A stretch of 64,000 bases of DNA from Lysobacter changpingensis. Its GTDB lineage: Bacteria > Pseudomonadota > Gammaproteobacteria > Xanthomonadales > Xanthomonadaceae. The DNA lies in the NCBI RefSeq assembly GCF_017308985.1, contig NZ_JADWPE010000001.1:124001-188000 (forward strand). Reading direction: 5' to 3'. Positions 53,111 to 61,972 of this stretch are shown in pieces. A program made the position numbers and the translations under genes. The notes below the pieces were generated by a model. It did no database searches, had not been told where the DNA came from, and was given only the letters and a program-made list of their open reading frames with translations. Position 1 is the first letter of the stretch. Every line of letters begins with the position of its first letter.

Positions 53111-53718
53111 TCGGGTCGATCGCGTCCGTCGGATTCGCCGGGCATCGCGCCGGCGGCGGCGAGATCCTCCGGCGTGTTGAGGTTGCCGAAGCGTACGCCG
53201 TCCAGTCGAACGGCGGTCATGCGAAGGCGGCGTTGCAGCGAATGGATGGCGAGGTCGCGGGCTTCGATCGCCTGCACCGCCGCGCTGCGCAGCGGTGCGA
53301 CGGGCCACAACGCGACGAGCGGCTGCGGGCCGTCGTCGTCCACGGCATGCGCGCCGTGCTCGCCGGCTGCGGCGCATAGGCTCTGGACCAGGCAGTCGCT
53401 GACGCCGACCAGATCCACCGGAAGCGTCAGCAGCCACCGCGTCGCGCAGGCATCGGCGAGTGCGTCGAGCGCGGCAAGCGGGCCGAGATCGGGGCCCGCG
53501 CGATCGGCGATCGCACGCAGGCCGATGGCCTCGTAACGCTCGGCATGGCGATTCGCGCTGACCAGGATCGTCGCGGTTTCGGCGGCAAAGCGGCGGCGCC
53601 AGCGTTCGACCTGCGGCACCCCATCGCGCGTGAGCCATGCCTTGTCGACACCGCCCAGCCGGCTCGCGCGTCCGCCCGCGAGGATGCCGAGGGTGATGTC
53701 AGAGGACCGGAGCGCCAT
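53107..53718 (-). CDS. mobA: molybdenum cofactor guanylyltransferase
   Basis: A 203-residue nucleotidyltransferase adding GMP to molybdopterin. The N-terminal signature ITLGILAGGRASRLGGVDKA matches LAGGxSxRxGxDK with Ala replacing one residue. TLPVDLVGV is the metal-binding PxD region. The C-terminal NLNTPEDL block is typical. The ATG at 53718 starts MALRSSD; sequence further upstream is repeat DNA. It is the first gene of the molybdenum cofactor operon. Confidence 0.93.
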   Translation of the reverse strand: MALRSSDITLGILAGGRASRLGGVDKAWLTRDGVPQVERWRRRFAAETATILVSANRHAERYEAIGLRAIADRAGPDLGPLAALDALADACATRWLLTLPVDLVGVSDCLVQSLCAAAGEHGAHAVDDDGPQPLVALWPVAPLRSAAVQAIEARDLAIHSLQRRLRMTAVRLDGVRFGNLNTPEDLAAAGAMPGESDGRDRPE

Positions 53719-54198
53719 GTGCGGGATTTTACGGCGTGGACGCGGCGGCGACTTGATCCGTGAGGGATTGGGGGCTGTCCACTGAACTGCCCCGCACCGC
53801 GTCAACCTCGCCATCCCGGCGAAGGCCGCGATCCAGGCCGTCAAGCGAAAAAGCAGGATGGGTTCCGGCTTGCGCTGGAATGACGGTCAGCCCCTCTCCC
53901 ATGGGAGAGGGGTTGGGGTGAGGGGCAACGAAGCGATGGCGCTGAACGACCGGTGCCGTGCTGCGCTGCTGCTTTCGCCGCTCCAGCGGGTAGCAAATGA
54001 ATTCCAGCATTCGCTGGAAGGACGGTGAAGTGGTTTGCCGCACGGGAGTGCCCGTCCGATACGAGCCTGGATCCCGGCCTTCGTCGGATGACGCCCGACC
54101 ACTTCGCTGGGACGACGCAATCACTTCCCCGGATGACTCACTTCGCCGGGATACGCCATCACAAAAACCTTCGCGCCGTGCGCGAAAGCGGGATCGCG
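53719..54198. repeat. 480-base repeat mosaic without genes (families A and C)
   Basis: Between mobA and der there is no supported gene. Recognisable pieces are an inverted family C element (53811-53837), a second in forward orientation (about 53857-53886), a family A hairpin with the GGCAACGAAGC extension (53889-53934), a third family C copy (54067-54093), and partial copies near 54005 and 54130. The promoter of mobA should lie in the first 50 bases. Confidence 0.7.
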
Positions 54199-55599
54199 TC
54201 ACTTCCCCTTCTTGACGTGCCGCAGCATCCGGCGCTTGCGCGCGACCTGGCGATCGGTGAGCACGTTCTTCTTGCCTTCGTACGGGTTCGCGCCTTCCTT
54301 GAACACGAAACGCACCGGCGTGCCGACCAGCTTGAAGCGCTTTCGGAAGAAGTTCTCCAGATAGCGCTTGTAGGTGTCGCTCAGCGTGCGCAGGCGCGTG
54401 CCGTGCACGACGAAGGTCGGCGGATTGTTCGCTGCCGGATGCGCGTAACGCAGCTTGGCGACGTGACCGCGCACCGTCGGCGGCGGGTTGGTTTCGTAGG
54501 CGACTTCCAGCGCCTTGTTCACTTCGCTGGTGCTGAACTCGTGCGTGGCCGACGCGTGCGCGCGATGAATCGCCCGGAACAGTTCACGCAGCCCCGAACC
54601 GTGCTTCGCGCTGATGCGCACCGCTTCGGCCCAGTCGACGAAGCCCAGCTTGCGCGTGAGCAGCGCCTCGGCCTGCTGGCGCTGGTAGTCGGTCAGGCCG
54701 TCCCACTTGTTGACGGCGACGACCAGCGCGCGGCCCGCATCGAGTGCGTGGCCCAGCACGGTGGCGTCCTGGTCGGTGATGCCTTCGCTGGCGTCGAGCA
54801 TCACCACCGCGACCTGGCACTGCTCGATCGCCTGCAGCGTCTTGACGATGGAGAACTTCTCCACCGCTTCCTCCACGCGCGCCTTGCGGCGCAGGCCGGC
54901 GGTGTCGATCAGGCGGTACAGGCGACCGTCGCGCTCCATGTCGATGGAAACCGAGTCGCGCGTCGTGCCCGGTACTTCGGACGCGATCATGCGCTCCTCG
55001 CCGAGCAGGCGATTCACCAGCGTCGACTTGCCCACGTTGGGGCGACCGATGAAGGCCACGCGGATGCGCGAGGGATCGGTGTCGAGCTCCGTGGCCGCGC
55101 CCTCTTCCGGCACGCGCTTGAGCACGCGGTCGATCAGTTCGTCGATGCCCTGGCGGTGCGCCGAGGACACGGCGATGACGTCGTTGATGCCGTAGCGGGC
55201 GAATTCGTTGATCGCGGCCTGCGCGTCGAGACCGTCGGTCTTGTTCACCACCAGCATCGCCGGGCGCGCGGACTTGCGCAGCCAGGCGAGGATCTCGTCG
55301 TCCAGCGCCGAGGCGCCTTCGCGGCCGTCGACCACGAACAGCACCAGGTCGGCCTCCTCGGCCGCCGAGCGCGCCTGCCGGGCGGTGGCGCCGGCCAGCC
55401 CCTCGTCCTCGCCGGCGATGCCGCCGGTGTCGACGATGGCGAACGGGCGCTTCCCCTCCGGTCGCGCCACGCCGTAGTTGCGATCGCGCGTGACGCCGGG
55501 CTGGTCGTGGACCAGGGCGTCGCGGGTGCGCGTCAGCGCATTGAACAGCGTGGATTTTCCGACGTTGGGGCGACCAACGAGGGCGACGAGCGGAAGCAT
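54199..55599 (-). CDS. der: ribosome biogenesis GTPase Der
   Basis: A 466-residue tandem GTPase needed for 50S assembly. G1 occurs twice: [18 protein letters not shown] at the N-terminus and [16 protein letters not shown] near residue 180. The matching G3 sites are DTGGI and DTAGL, and the G4 sites NKTD and NKWD. The C-terminal KH-like domain ends in a Lys/Arg-rich tail ([13 protein letters not shown]). The start at 55599 (MLPLVALVG) is the family start. It is the last gene of the bamB-der group, separated by a terminator. Confidence 0.97.
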   Translation of the reverse strand: MLPLVALVGRPNVGKSTLFNALTRTRDALVHDQPGVTRDRNYGVARPEGKRPFAIVDTGGIAGEDEGLAGATARQARSAAEEADLVLFVVDGREGASALDDEILAWLRKSARPAMLVVNKTDGLDAQAAINEFARYGINDVIAVSSAHRQGIDELIDRVLKRVPEEGAATELDTDPSRIRVAFIGRPNVGKSTLVNRLLGEERMIASEVPGTTRDSVSIDMERDGRLYRLIDTAGLRRKARVEEAVEKFSIVKTLQAIEQCQVAVVMLDASEGITDQDATVLGHALDAGRALVVAVNKWDGLTDYQRQQAEALLTRKLGFVDWAEAVRISAKHGSGLRELFRAIHRAHASATHEFSTSEVNKALEVAYETNPPPTVRGHVAKLRYAHPAANNPPTFVVHGTRLRTLSDTYKRYLENFFRKRFKLVGTPVRFVFKEGANPYEGKKNVLTDRQVARKRRMLRHVKKGK

Positions 55600-55693
55600 G
55601 GTCAGGGCCGGGATTGGATTGGGGAGCCGGGATTTGCACAGTGCGGGCCGCGCGGGCCGCACCGAATCCGAGGGCGCCATGATGACGGGCCGG

Positions 55694-55730
55694 GCGGAAA
55701 AAAGGAAACGACCGGCACGGGGCCGGTCGT
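55694..55730 (-). terminator. intrinsic terminator of bamB
   Basis: On the minus strand ACGACCGGC and GCCGGTCGT (55708-55730) form a 9-bp stem followed by TTTCCTTTTTTCC (55695-55707). It lies 30 bases past the bamB stop and ahead of der. Confidence 0.85.
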
Positions 55731-55759
55731 CTCCGAAGTCCGAACCGCGGGCTCGCGCC

Positions 55760-56959
55760 TTACTGCAGGCGGAACGCGGTGAGCTCGCCGTTGACGTTCT
55801 GCACGATCGCGATGCCGTCGGCGACTACCGGGGCCGCCTTCACGGCCTTGCCGCCGACGCGCTCGCGCGCGGCGAACTCGCCGTTGTCGAGCTTGAGCCA
55901 GTGCACGTAGCCGTCGAAATCGGCGACCACGGCGAAATCGCCCTGCACCGCCGCGCCCGTCACGTTGCGCCGGGCCAGCGCCGGCTGCTGCCACATGGCC
56001 GCGCCGCTGTTCTTGTCGAGGCCGAAGACGGCGCCGCTCGGATCGGTCACGACCAGGCGGTCGGGCGCCAGGCCGATGCGGCCCGCGCCGCCGTGCTCGG
56101 ACGACCACATGGGGCGGCCGCTGGGCGCGTCGATGGCCAGCGTCTGCTTCTTGAAGCTGGTGGCGAACAGCGTGGTGCCGTCCAGCACCGGCGTGCCGTC
56201 GACGTCGGCCATGCGATCCAGTTCGGTGCGGCCTTCGGCCTGCGCGACCGGCTGCTCCCACATCGGGCGACCATCGGCCGCCGCCAGTGCGGAGACGGTG
56301 CCGTCGTCGTTGCCGATGAAGACGAAGCCCGGGCCGAGCACCGGACCGTCGTTGCCGCGCACCGACAGCATCGGGACTTCCTGCACCCAGAACCAGCGGC
56401 GCTCGCCGCTGGCGGCGTCGAAGGCGGTGACGCGGCCGTCATTGGAACGCACGAACACGGTGTTCATGCCGATGGCCGGGGCCGCGATGACCTCGTTGGG
56501 CACGCGGGCCTGCCACTTCTCTTCGCCGGTGCTGGCGTCGAGCGCGATGACTTCGCCGTCCAGGCCGCCGATCACGACCAGGCCCTCGCCCACGCCGGGG
56601 CCTCCGGACAGGCGCAGGTTGGCCTTCTTGTCGGGGCGGTATTCCCAGATCTGCTTGCCGGTCTGCAGGTCGAAGGCGTGCACGCCGCCTTCGATGGCCG
56701 CCGCGAACACGCGACCGTCGGCCACGGCCGGGCCCTGGCCCACGCCGATGCGGTCTTCGCCCTTGCCGGCGTTGGCCGACCAGATCTTCTGGACCGTCAC
56801 CGACGGGGTGATGTCGGTCAGCTCGGCCGGTTCGTTCGGCTTGCCGTCGTCCTTCTTCTTGTCGCCGCCGAACCAGCCCTTGATAGTCGAGCAGCCGGCG
56901 AGCGAGGCCGCGCACAGCAGCACGACGGAGGTACGCAGCAGCATGGAGCGGTGCTTCAT
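55760..56959 (-). CDS. bamB: outer membrane assembly lipoprotein BamB
   Basis: A 399-residue lipoprotein of the BAM complex. The signal ends [10 protein letters not shown] with the lipid Cys at 21. A charged linker (about residues 30-50) is followed by an eight-bladed beta-propeller of PQQ-type repeats: [41 protein letters not shown], and so on. The ATG at 56959 overlaps the stop of the yfgM-like gene (ATGA). The gene order der-bamB-yfgM is the common gammaproteobacterial one. Confidence 0.95.
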   Translation of the reverse strand: MKHRSMLLRTSVVLLCAASLAGCSTIKGWFGGDKKKDDGKPNEPAELTDITPSVTVQKIWSANAGKGEDRIGVGQGPAVADGRVFAAAIEGGVHAFDLQTGKQIWEYRPDKKANLRLSGGPGVGEGLVVIGGLDGEVIALDASTGEEKWQARVPNEVIAAPAIGMNTVFVRSNDGRVTAFDAASGERRWFWVQEVPMLSVRGNDGPVLGPGFVFIGNDDGTVSALAAADGRPMWEQPVAQAEGRTELDRMADVDGTPVLDGTTLFATSFKKQTLAIDAPSGRPMWSSEHGGAGRIGLAPDRLVVTDPSGAVFGLDKNSGAAMWQQPALARRNVTGAAVQGDFAVVADFDGYVHWLKLDNGEFAARERVGGKAVKAAPVVADGIAIVQNVNGELTAFRLQ

Positions 56960-57591
56960 CAGGACTTGGCCTCGGGCTTGGCGGGCGCGCCGCCGACTTC
57001 GGTGAGCTTGAGTTCGAGCAGGCGGCGATGCGGCGAGGCCACGTCGAGTTTCGCCATCGCTTCGGCGTACGCGGTGCGTGCCTGCTCCTTCTGGCCGAGC
57101 GCCAGGTGCGCGTCGCCGCGCACTTCGATGCCCGACGCCGTGTCGGCGTCGGCCACCAGCTTCAGCGCGGCATCGGCCTGCTTCTTCTCGATGAGCAGGC
57201 GCGCGATGCGCTGCTCGACGATCTGCGCGACCGCCGGGTCTTCGGTCCTGATGCCCTGCAACGTCGCGAGCGCCGCGTCGTTCTGCTTCGCATCGACCTG
57301 CGAGCGGGCGAGTTCGAGCGCGGCCAGCGCGCGGTAGCTGGAACCTTCGGCCAGTGCCTTGACCTTGGCTTGCGCCGAGGCGTCCTTCGCGTCGATGGCG
57401 TCGATGGCCTGCTGGTACTGCGTGGCCATGTCCATGCGCTGCTGTTCGTGGCGCTGGTCCCACCACTTCCAGCCGCCGATGGCCGCCAGGCCCAGGGCGA
57501 TGCCGCCGATCAGGCCCGCGCCGTTGTTGCGCAGCCACTGGAGGACGCGTTCGCTTTGTTCGTGTTCGTCGAGAAGGTCGTCAATCGCCAT
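56959..57591 (-). CDS. yfgM: YfgM-like tetratricopeptide membrane protein
   Basis: A 210-residue protein: short cytoplasmic start (IDDLLDEHEQSERVLQWLRN), one membrane helix (NGAGLIGGIALGLAAIGGW), then a periplasmic TPR-like domain (YRALAALELARSQVD, LEQRIARLLIEKKQADAAL in near form, HLALGQKEQARTAYAEAMAK). YfgM in E. coli associates with the SecYEG/PpiD chaperone site. The stop overlaps the bamB start. An Ala/Lys-rich tail ends the protein. Confidence 0.9.
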   Translation of the reverse strand: MAIDDLLDEHEQSERVLQWLRNNGAGLIGGIALGLAAIGGWKWWDQRHEQQRMDMATQYQQAIDAIDAKDASAQAKVKALAEGSSYRALAALELARSQVDAKQNDAALATLQGIRTEDPAVAQIVEQRIARLLIEKKQADAALKLVADADTASGIEVRGDAHLALGQKEQARTAYAEAMAKLDVASPHRRLLELKLTEVGGAPAKPEAKS

Positions 57592-57694
57592 CTGGTGGCT
57601 GCCGTACTCTGTGGCCCGCCGCGGTGGCGGGAATCCAATAGGAGCATCGGCCCGCATGGCGGGCCGGTGCAGTGAGGATTTCCCAATCCGCCGG

Positions 57695-58504
57695 TCAATC
57701 GCCCGGCGTGAGGGAACCGTCAGAGGATAGCGTAAAGCGCGCCACGTTCGCGCGGCTGAACGGCGCCAGATCGACCGTCCTGCCCGCGTGGCGGACTTCC
57801 ACGGCGGAAGAATTTCCCAGCACCACGCGCGAAACCTCGCCTGCGGCGTAGGTGCGTTGCTGGCCGGTGCCAAGCTCGCCGCTTTCGATCACGCGGCCAT
57901 CGGCGCCGCGCACTTCCACCCAGCTGTTGCCGATGAAGTTGAGCGCCAGCGCGGGTTGCGTCGCCGCGGGCGCGGGCGTCGGCAACGTCGCCATCGAGGC
58001 GACCAGCGGCGTGCGATGCACCGGCGCCGGCGCGGCCGGTTGGGCATTGTTCGCAGGCGCGGCCGGCGCGCTCGCCACGTCGAGCGATTCGACCTTGGCG
58101 TCGTCCTTCTTGAGCTCACGGGAAGCCATCCAGATCGGCACCGCGATGGCCGCGGTCAGCACGATGTAGATCGCACGGCGCGTGGCCTGCTCGAACACGC
58201 GGCGATAGCGCGGCGTGTGGGTGTGGCTGACGAGCTCGGACGGCGCGATCGGACGCGCGCCCTGGCCGAGCTCCTCGTCGAATTTGACGCCGAGCAGGCG
58301 CGCATAGCTGCGCAGCTGCCCGCGTACGAAGACCGGTGCGCCCAGCTGGCTCGAATCCCCGGATTCGAGTTGCCGGATCACCTTGACCGGAATCTTCAGG
58401 CTGGCGGCGACGTCCTCCTGCGACAGTCCCGCCTCCTCGCGGGCCTGCTTCAGGCGCACGCCGATGCTGGCGCCCATTTCAGGCGCGACGTTGTTCGAGT
58501 TCAT
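57695..58504 (-). CDS. rodZ: RodZ-like helix-turn-helix / DUF4115 protein
   Basis: A 269-residue bitopic protein. An Xre-type helix-turn-helix (residues about 15-75, LKQAREEAGLSQEDVAASLK) precedes a membrane helix (AIYIVLTAAIAVPIWMA). A Pro/Ala linker leads to a C-terminal DUF4115 periplasmic domain (LNFIGNSWVEVRGADGRVIE). It links MreB filaments to the cell wall machinery. The ATG overlaps the pilF stop. In many relatives ispG and hisS follow, but here the yfgM-like gene comes next after 103 bases. Confidence 0.92.
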   Translation of the reverse strand: MNSNNVAPEMGASIGVRLKQAREEAGLSQEDVAASLKIPVKVIRQLESGDSSQLGAPVFVRGQLRSYARLLGVKFDEELGQGARPIAPSELVSHTHTPRYRRVFEQATRRAIYIVLTAAIAVPIWMASRELKKDDAKVESLDVASAPAAPANNAQPAAPAPVHRTPLVASMATLPTPAPAATQPALALNFIGNSWVEVRGADGRVIESGELGTGQQRTYAAGEVSRVVLGNSSAVEVRHAGRTVDLAPFSRANVARFTLSSDGSLTPGD

Positions 58505-59337
58505 CGCTTTCCGTCATCCCCCATGCCGGAGCCCCGCGTCTGCGGGAACTCCGCCCTCATTCGCTGAACGTATCTTGCGGCGGCTGCCGTGTCGCCGAGT
58601 TTCTCTTCGATTTGTGACGCAAGCTGCAACGCCTCGGGGTCGGGTGGTGCTGCCGAGAGGCGGCGCTCGGAGAATGCGCGCGCTTCGAAGGCGTTTCCTT
58701 GACGGAACTCAAGCTCCGCCAGGGCGCCCAGTGCGGTGGCGTTGCCTGGGTCCAACTGGATCGCGCGGCGCAGATCGCGGCGGGCGCGGTCGTCCTGGCC
58801 GGCGCGCGCGGCGCAGCTGCCGGAGTTGGCCAGCGCCACGGCCGGCGTCGCATAACGGGGGTCCTGCAAGGCGCGGTCGAACCATGCCAGCGACTCGGCC
58901 GTCTTCCCTTCCCTGCACAGCCAGACGCCGTAGTTGTTCTGCACGGCGCCGTTGTCCGGGCCGAGTTCGGCGGCGCGAAGGTAATGGCGGCCGGCTTCGG
59001 CCGAGTCGCCGCGGCGCGCGGCGGCCACGGCCAGCACGGTTTCGGCGTCGACGGAGTTCGGATCGATCCGGAGCGCCTTCCGGGCTTCCGTCTCGGCCGC
59101 GGCGTAATCGCCGCTCATCAGGCGGAGCTGGGCCACTTCGAGCGTGCGGCTGGCGGCGATCGCGTCCTTGTTGCGCGCGTTGCCGCTGACGTTGACCTCG
59201 GGCGTGGTCCGCTCGAAGTCCTGGCGCTTGAAGTCCTGCCGGACGAAGGTCATGCGGCTGCACGCGCTGGTCGCCAGCACCGCGACCGCCAGGACGGTCG
59301 TGATCGTGAGGCTCAGCGGGCGACCGCGGACGTCCAT
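58501..59337 (-). CDS. pilF: type IV pilus biogenesis lipoprotein PilF/PilW
   Basis: A 278-residue lipoprotein (signal LAVAVLATSAC) with tetratricopeptide repeats: LRLMSGDYAAAETEARKAL, AARRGDSAEAGRHYLRAAEL, NNYGVWLCREGKTAESLAWF, and ARAGQDDRARRDLRRAIQL. PilF pilots the PilQ secretin to the outer membrane. The stop overlaps the rodZ start. It follows rlmN after 19 bases, so ndk-rlmN-pilF-rodZ read as one operon. Confidence 0.92.
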   Translation of the reverse strand: MDVRGRPLSLTITTVLAVAVLATSACSRMTFVRQDFKRQDFERTTPEVNVSGNARNKDAIAASRTLEVAQLRLMSGDYAAAETEARKALRIDPNSVDAETVLAVAAARRGDSAEAGRHYLRAAELGPDNGAVQNNYGVWLCREGKTAESLAWFDRALQDPRYATPAVALANSGSCAARAGQDDRARRDLRRAIQLDPGNATALGALAELEFRQGNAFEARAFSERRLSAAPPDPEALQLASQIEEKLGDTAAAARYVQRMRAEFPQTRGSGMGDDGKR

Positions 59338-59356
59338 GGCTAGCGGGCTCCTGACA

Positions 59357-60601
<1,245 letters not shown>

Positions 60602-60619
60602 GGCCGGATCTTCAGTCGC

Positions 60620-61045
60620 TTAGCGGGCGTACACGTCGGTCGCCGGGAAGAAGTACGCGACTTCGATCGCGGCGTTCTCCAGGCTGTCCGAACCGTGCAC
60701 GGCGTTGGCATCGATGCTGTCGGCGAAGTCGGCGCGGATCGTGCCCGGCGCGGCATCCTTCGGGTTGGTTGCGCCCATCAGGTCGCGGTTCTTCAGCACG
60801 GCGCCTTCGCCTTCCAGCACCTGGATCATCACCGGGCCGGAGATCATGAACTCGACCAGCGCGTTGAAGAACGGACGCTCGCGATGCACGGCGTAGAAGC
60901 CCTCGGCTTCCTGCTTCGACAGCTGCTTCATCTTCGAGGCGACGACCTTCAGGCCGGCCTTCTCGAAGCGGGTGTAGATCTCACCGATGACGTTCTTGGC
61001 GACGGCGTCGGGCTTGATGATCGAAAGGGTGCGCTCCAGCGCCAT
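60620..61045 (-). CDS. ndk: nucleoside diphosphate kinase
   Basis: A 141-residue enzyme balancing NTP pools. [18 protein letters not shown] opens the chain, and the phospho-His is His117 in [30 protein letters not shown] is the conserved block. The ATG at 61045 has a clear GGAGAG site. It is the first gene of the ndk-rlmN-pilF-rodZ group. A terminator-like hairpin lies about 70-95 bases upstream. Confidence 0.97.
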   Translation of the reverse strand: MALERTLSIIKPDAVAKNVIGEIYTRFEKAGLKVVASKMKQLSKQEAEGFYAVHRERPFFNALVEFMISGPVMIQVLEGEGAVLKNRDLMGATNPKDAAPGTIRADFADSIDANAVHGSDSLENAAIEVAYFFPATDVYAR

Positions 61046-61116
61046 GGAATCTCTCCGGGTAGGCGGGCCGCCGAACGTGGTGACTTGACCAGGGTTCGCG
61101 CCCGAGGATAACAGAA

Positions 61117-61140
61117 AAACCCGCGTACGGACGCGGGTTT
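61117..61140 (-). promoter_or_regulatory. terminator-like hairpin upstream of ndk
   Basis: AAACCCGCGT and ACGCGGGTTT around ACGG form a perfect 10-bp stem. On the minus strand the stem is followed by TTCTG, extending the TTT of the stem into a short U-run. It lies in the divergent gap between ndk and the TetR gene. It may be a leader attenuator of ndk or stop transcription running in from the right. Confidence 0.6.
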
Positions 61141-61247
61141 AGCCCACAAGGCTCCGGTAATTCTAACGGATCGTTGGGCATTTTTGCAGGGTCTGGCGGC
61201 GGGTTTTGCGCGATGTCCGTTGACGGTTCAGGCCGCGCCGGACTAGC

Positions 61248-61265
61248 ATCAAACAAGCGTTTGAT
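61248..61265. promoter_or_regulatory. PsrA/TetR-type operator
   Basis: ATCAAAC-AAGC-GTTTGAT is a perfect 7-bp inverted repeat with a four-base centre. It contains CAAAC(N4)GTTTG, the consensus bound by Pseudomonas PsrA. It ends 35 bases before the ATG of the regulator, fitting autoregulation. Confidence 0.8.
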
Positions 61266-61300
61266 TCAGCCACCGCAGCCGCAGGACCCACGCAGTACCC

Positions 61301-61921
61301 ATGGCCACCACTGCCCACTTCTCCACCAAGGACCGGATCCTTGGCGCCGCCGAGGAACTGTTCGCCCAGTTCGGTTTCACCGGCACCTCCCTTCGCCAGG
61401 TCACCAGCCGCGCCGACGTCAACATCGCGGCGGTGAACTACCACTTCGGCAGCAAGGAGAACCTCGTCAACGAGGTCTTCCGCCGCCGCATGGACGACAT
61501 GAGCGCCCAGCGCCTCGGCGCGCTGAAAACCGCGCTGGAAACGCATCCGGGCGAGCTCGAGCCGATCCTGGCCGCGTTCGTCCAGCCCGCGCTGGCGATG
61601 GCGCAGGACCGCCACGGCGGCGGCGCCTTCGTGCGCGTGGTCGCCCGTGCCTACGCCGAGAAGAACGACCGCCTGCGCAAGTTCCTGTCCGACCACTACG
61701 GCCACGTGCTGCGCGAGTTCGCCAAGGCGATCGCCGGCTGCGTGCCCGGCCTGAGCAAGGAGGAGCTGTACTGGCGCCTCGACTTCCTGGCCGGTTCGCT
61801 GACCTACGCGATGGCCGATTTCGGCCTGATCAAGCGACCCGCCGGTGTCACCGAGGCGGCCCATCGTGAGCGCGCGGCCCGCGAGCTGATCCGCTTCGCC
61901 GCGGCCGGCTTCAAGTCCTGA
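61301..61921 (+). CDS. TetR/AcrR family regulator, PsrA-like
   Basis: A 206-residue TetR protein. The helix-turn-helix spans about residues 9-55 (ILGAAEELFAQFGFTGTSLR, then VNIAAVNYHFGSKENLVNEV). VNIAAVNYHFGSK is close to the PsrA subgroup, which senses long-chain fatty acyl ligands and controls beta-oxidation. Context agrees: an exact PsrA-type operator lies upstream and a beta-oxidation gene follows 51 bases downstream. The ATG at 61301 has no strong ribosome binding site. Other TetR subgroups of fatty-acid control are not excluded. Confidence 0.87.
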   Translation: MATTAHFSTKDRILGAAEELFAQFGFTGTSLRQVTSRADVNIAAVNYHFGSKENLVNEVFRRRMDDMSAQRLGALKTALETHPGELEPILAAFVQPALAMAQDRHGGGAFVRVVARAYAEKNDRLRKFLSDHYGHVLREFAKAIAGCVPGLSKEELYWRLDFLAGSLTYAMADFGLIKRPAGVTEAAHRERAARELIRFAAAGFKS

Positions 61922-61947
61922 TTCGTTGAAACCCACGCTTCAAATTA

Positions 61948-61960
61948 CTTGTTAAACAAG
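61948..61960. promoter_or_regulatory. short inverted repeat before the beta-oxidation gene
   Basis: CTTGTT-A-AACAAG lies 12 bases before the ATG at 61973, and TTGAA...TTCAA lies just upstream (61925-61942). Either could be an operator, but neither matches the PsrA box exactly. The AAGGA at 61958-61962 also serves as the ribosome binding site. Confidence 0.45.
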
Positions 61961-61972
61961 GATTTGCATAAC

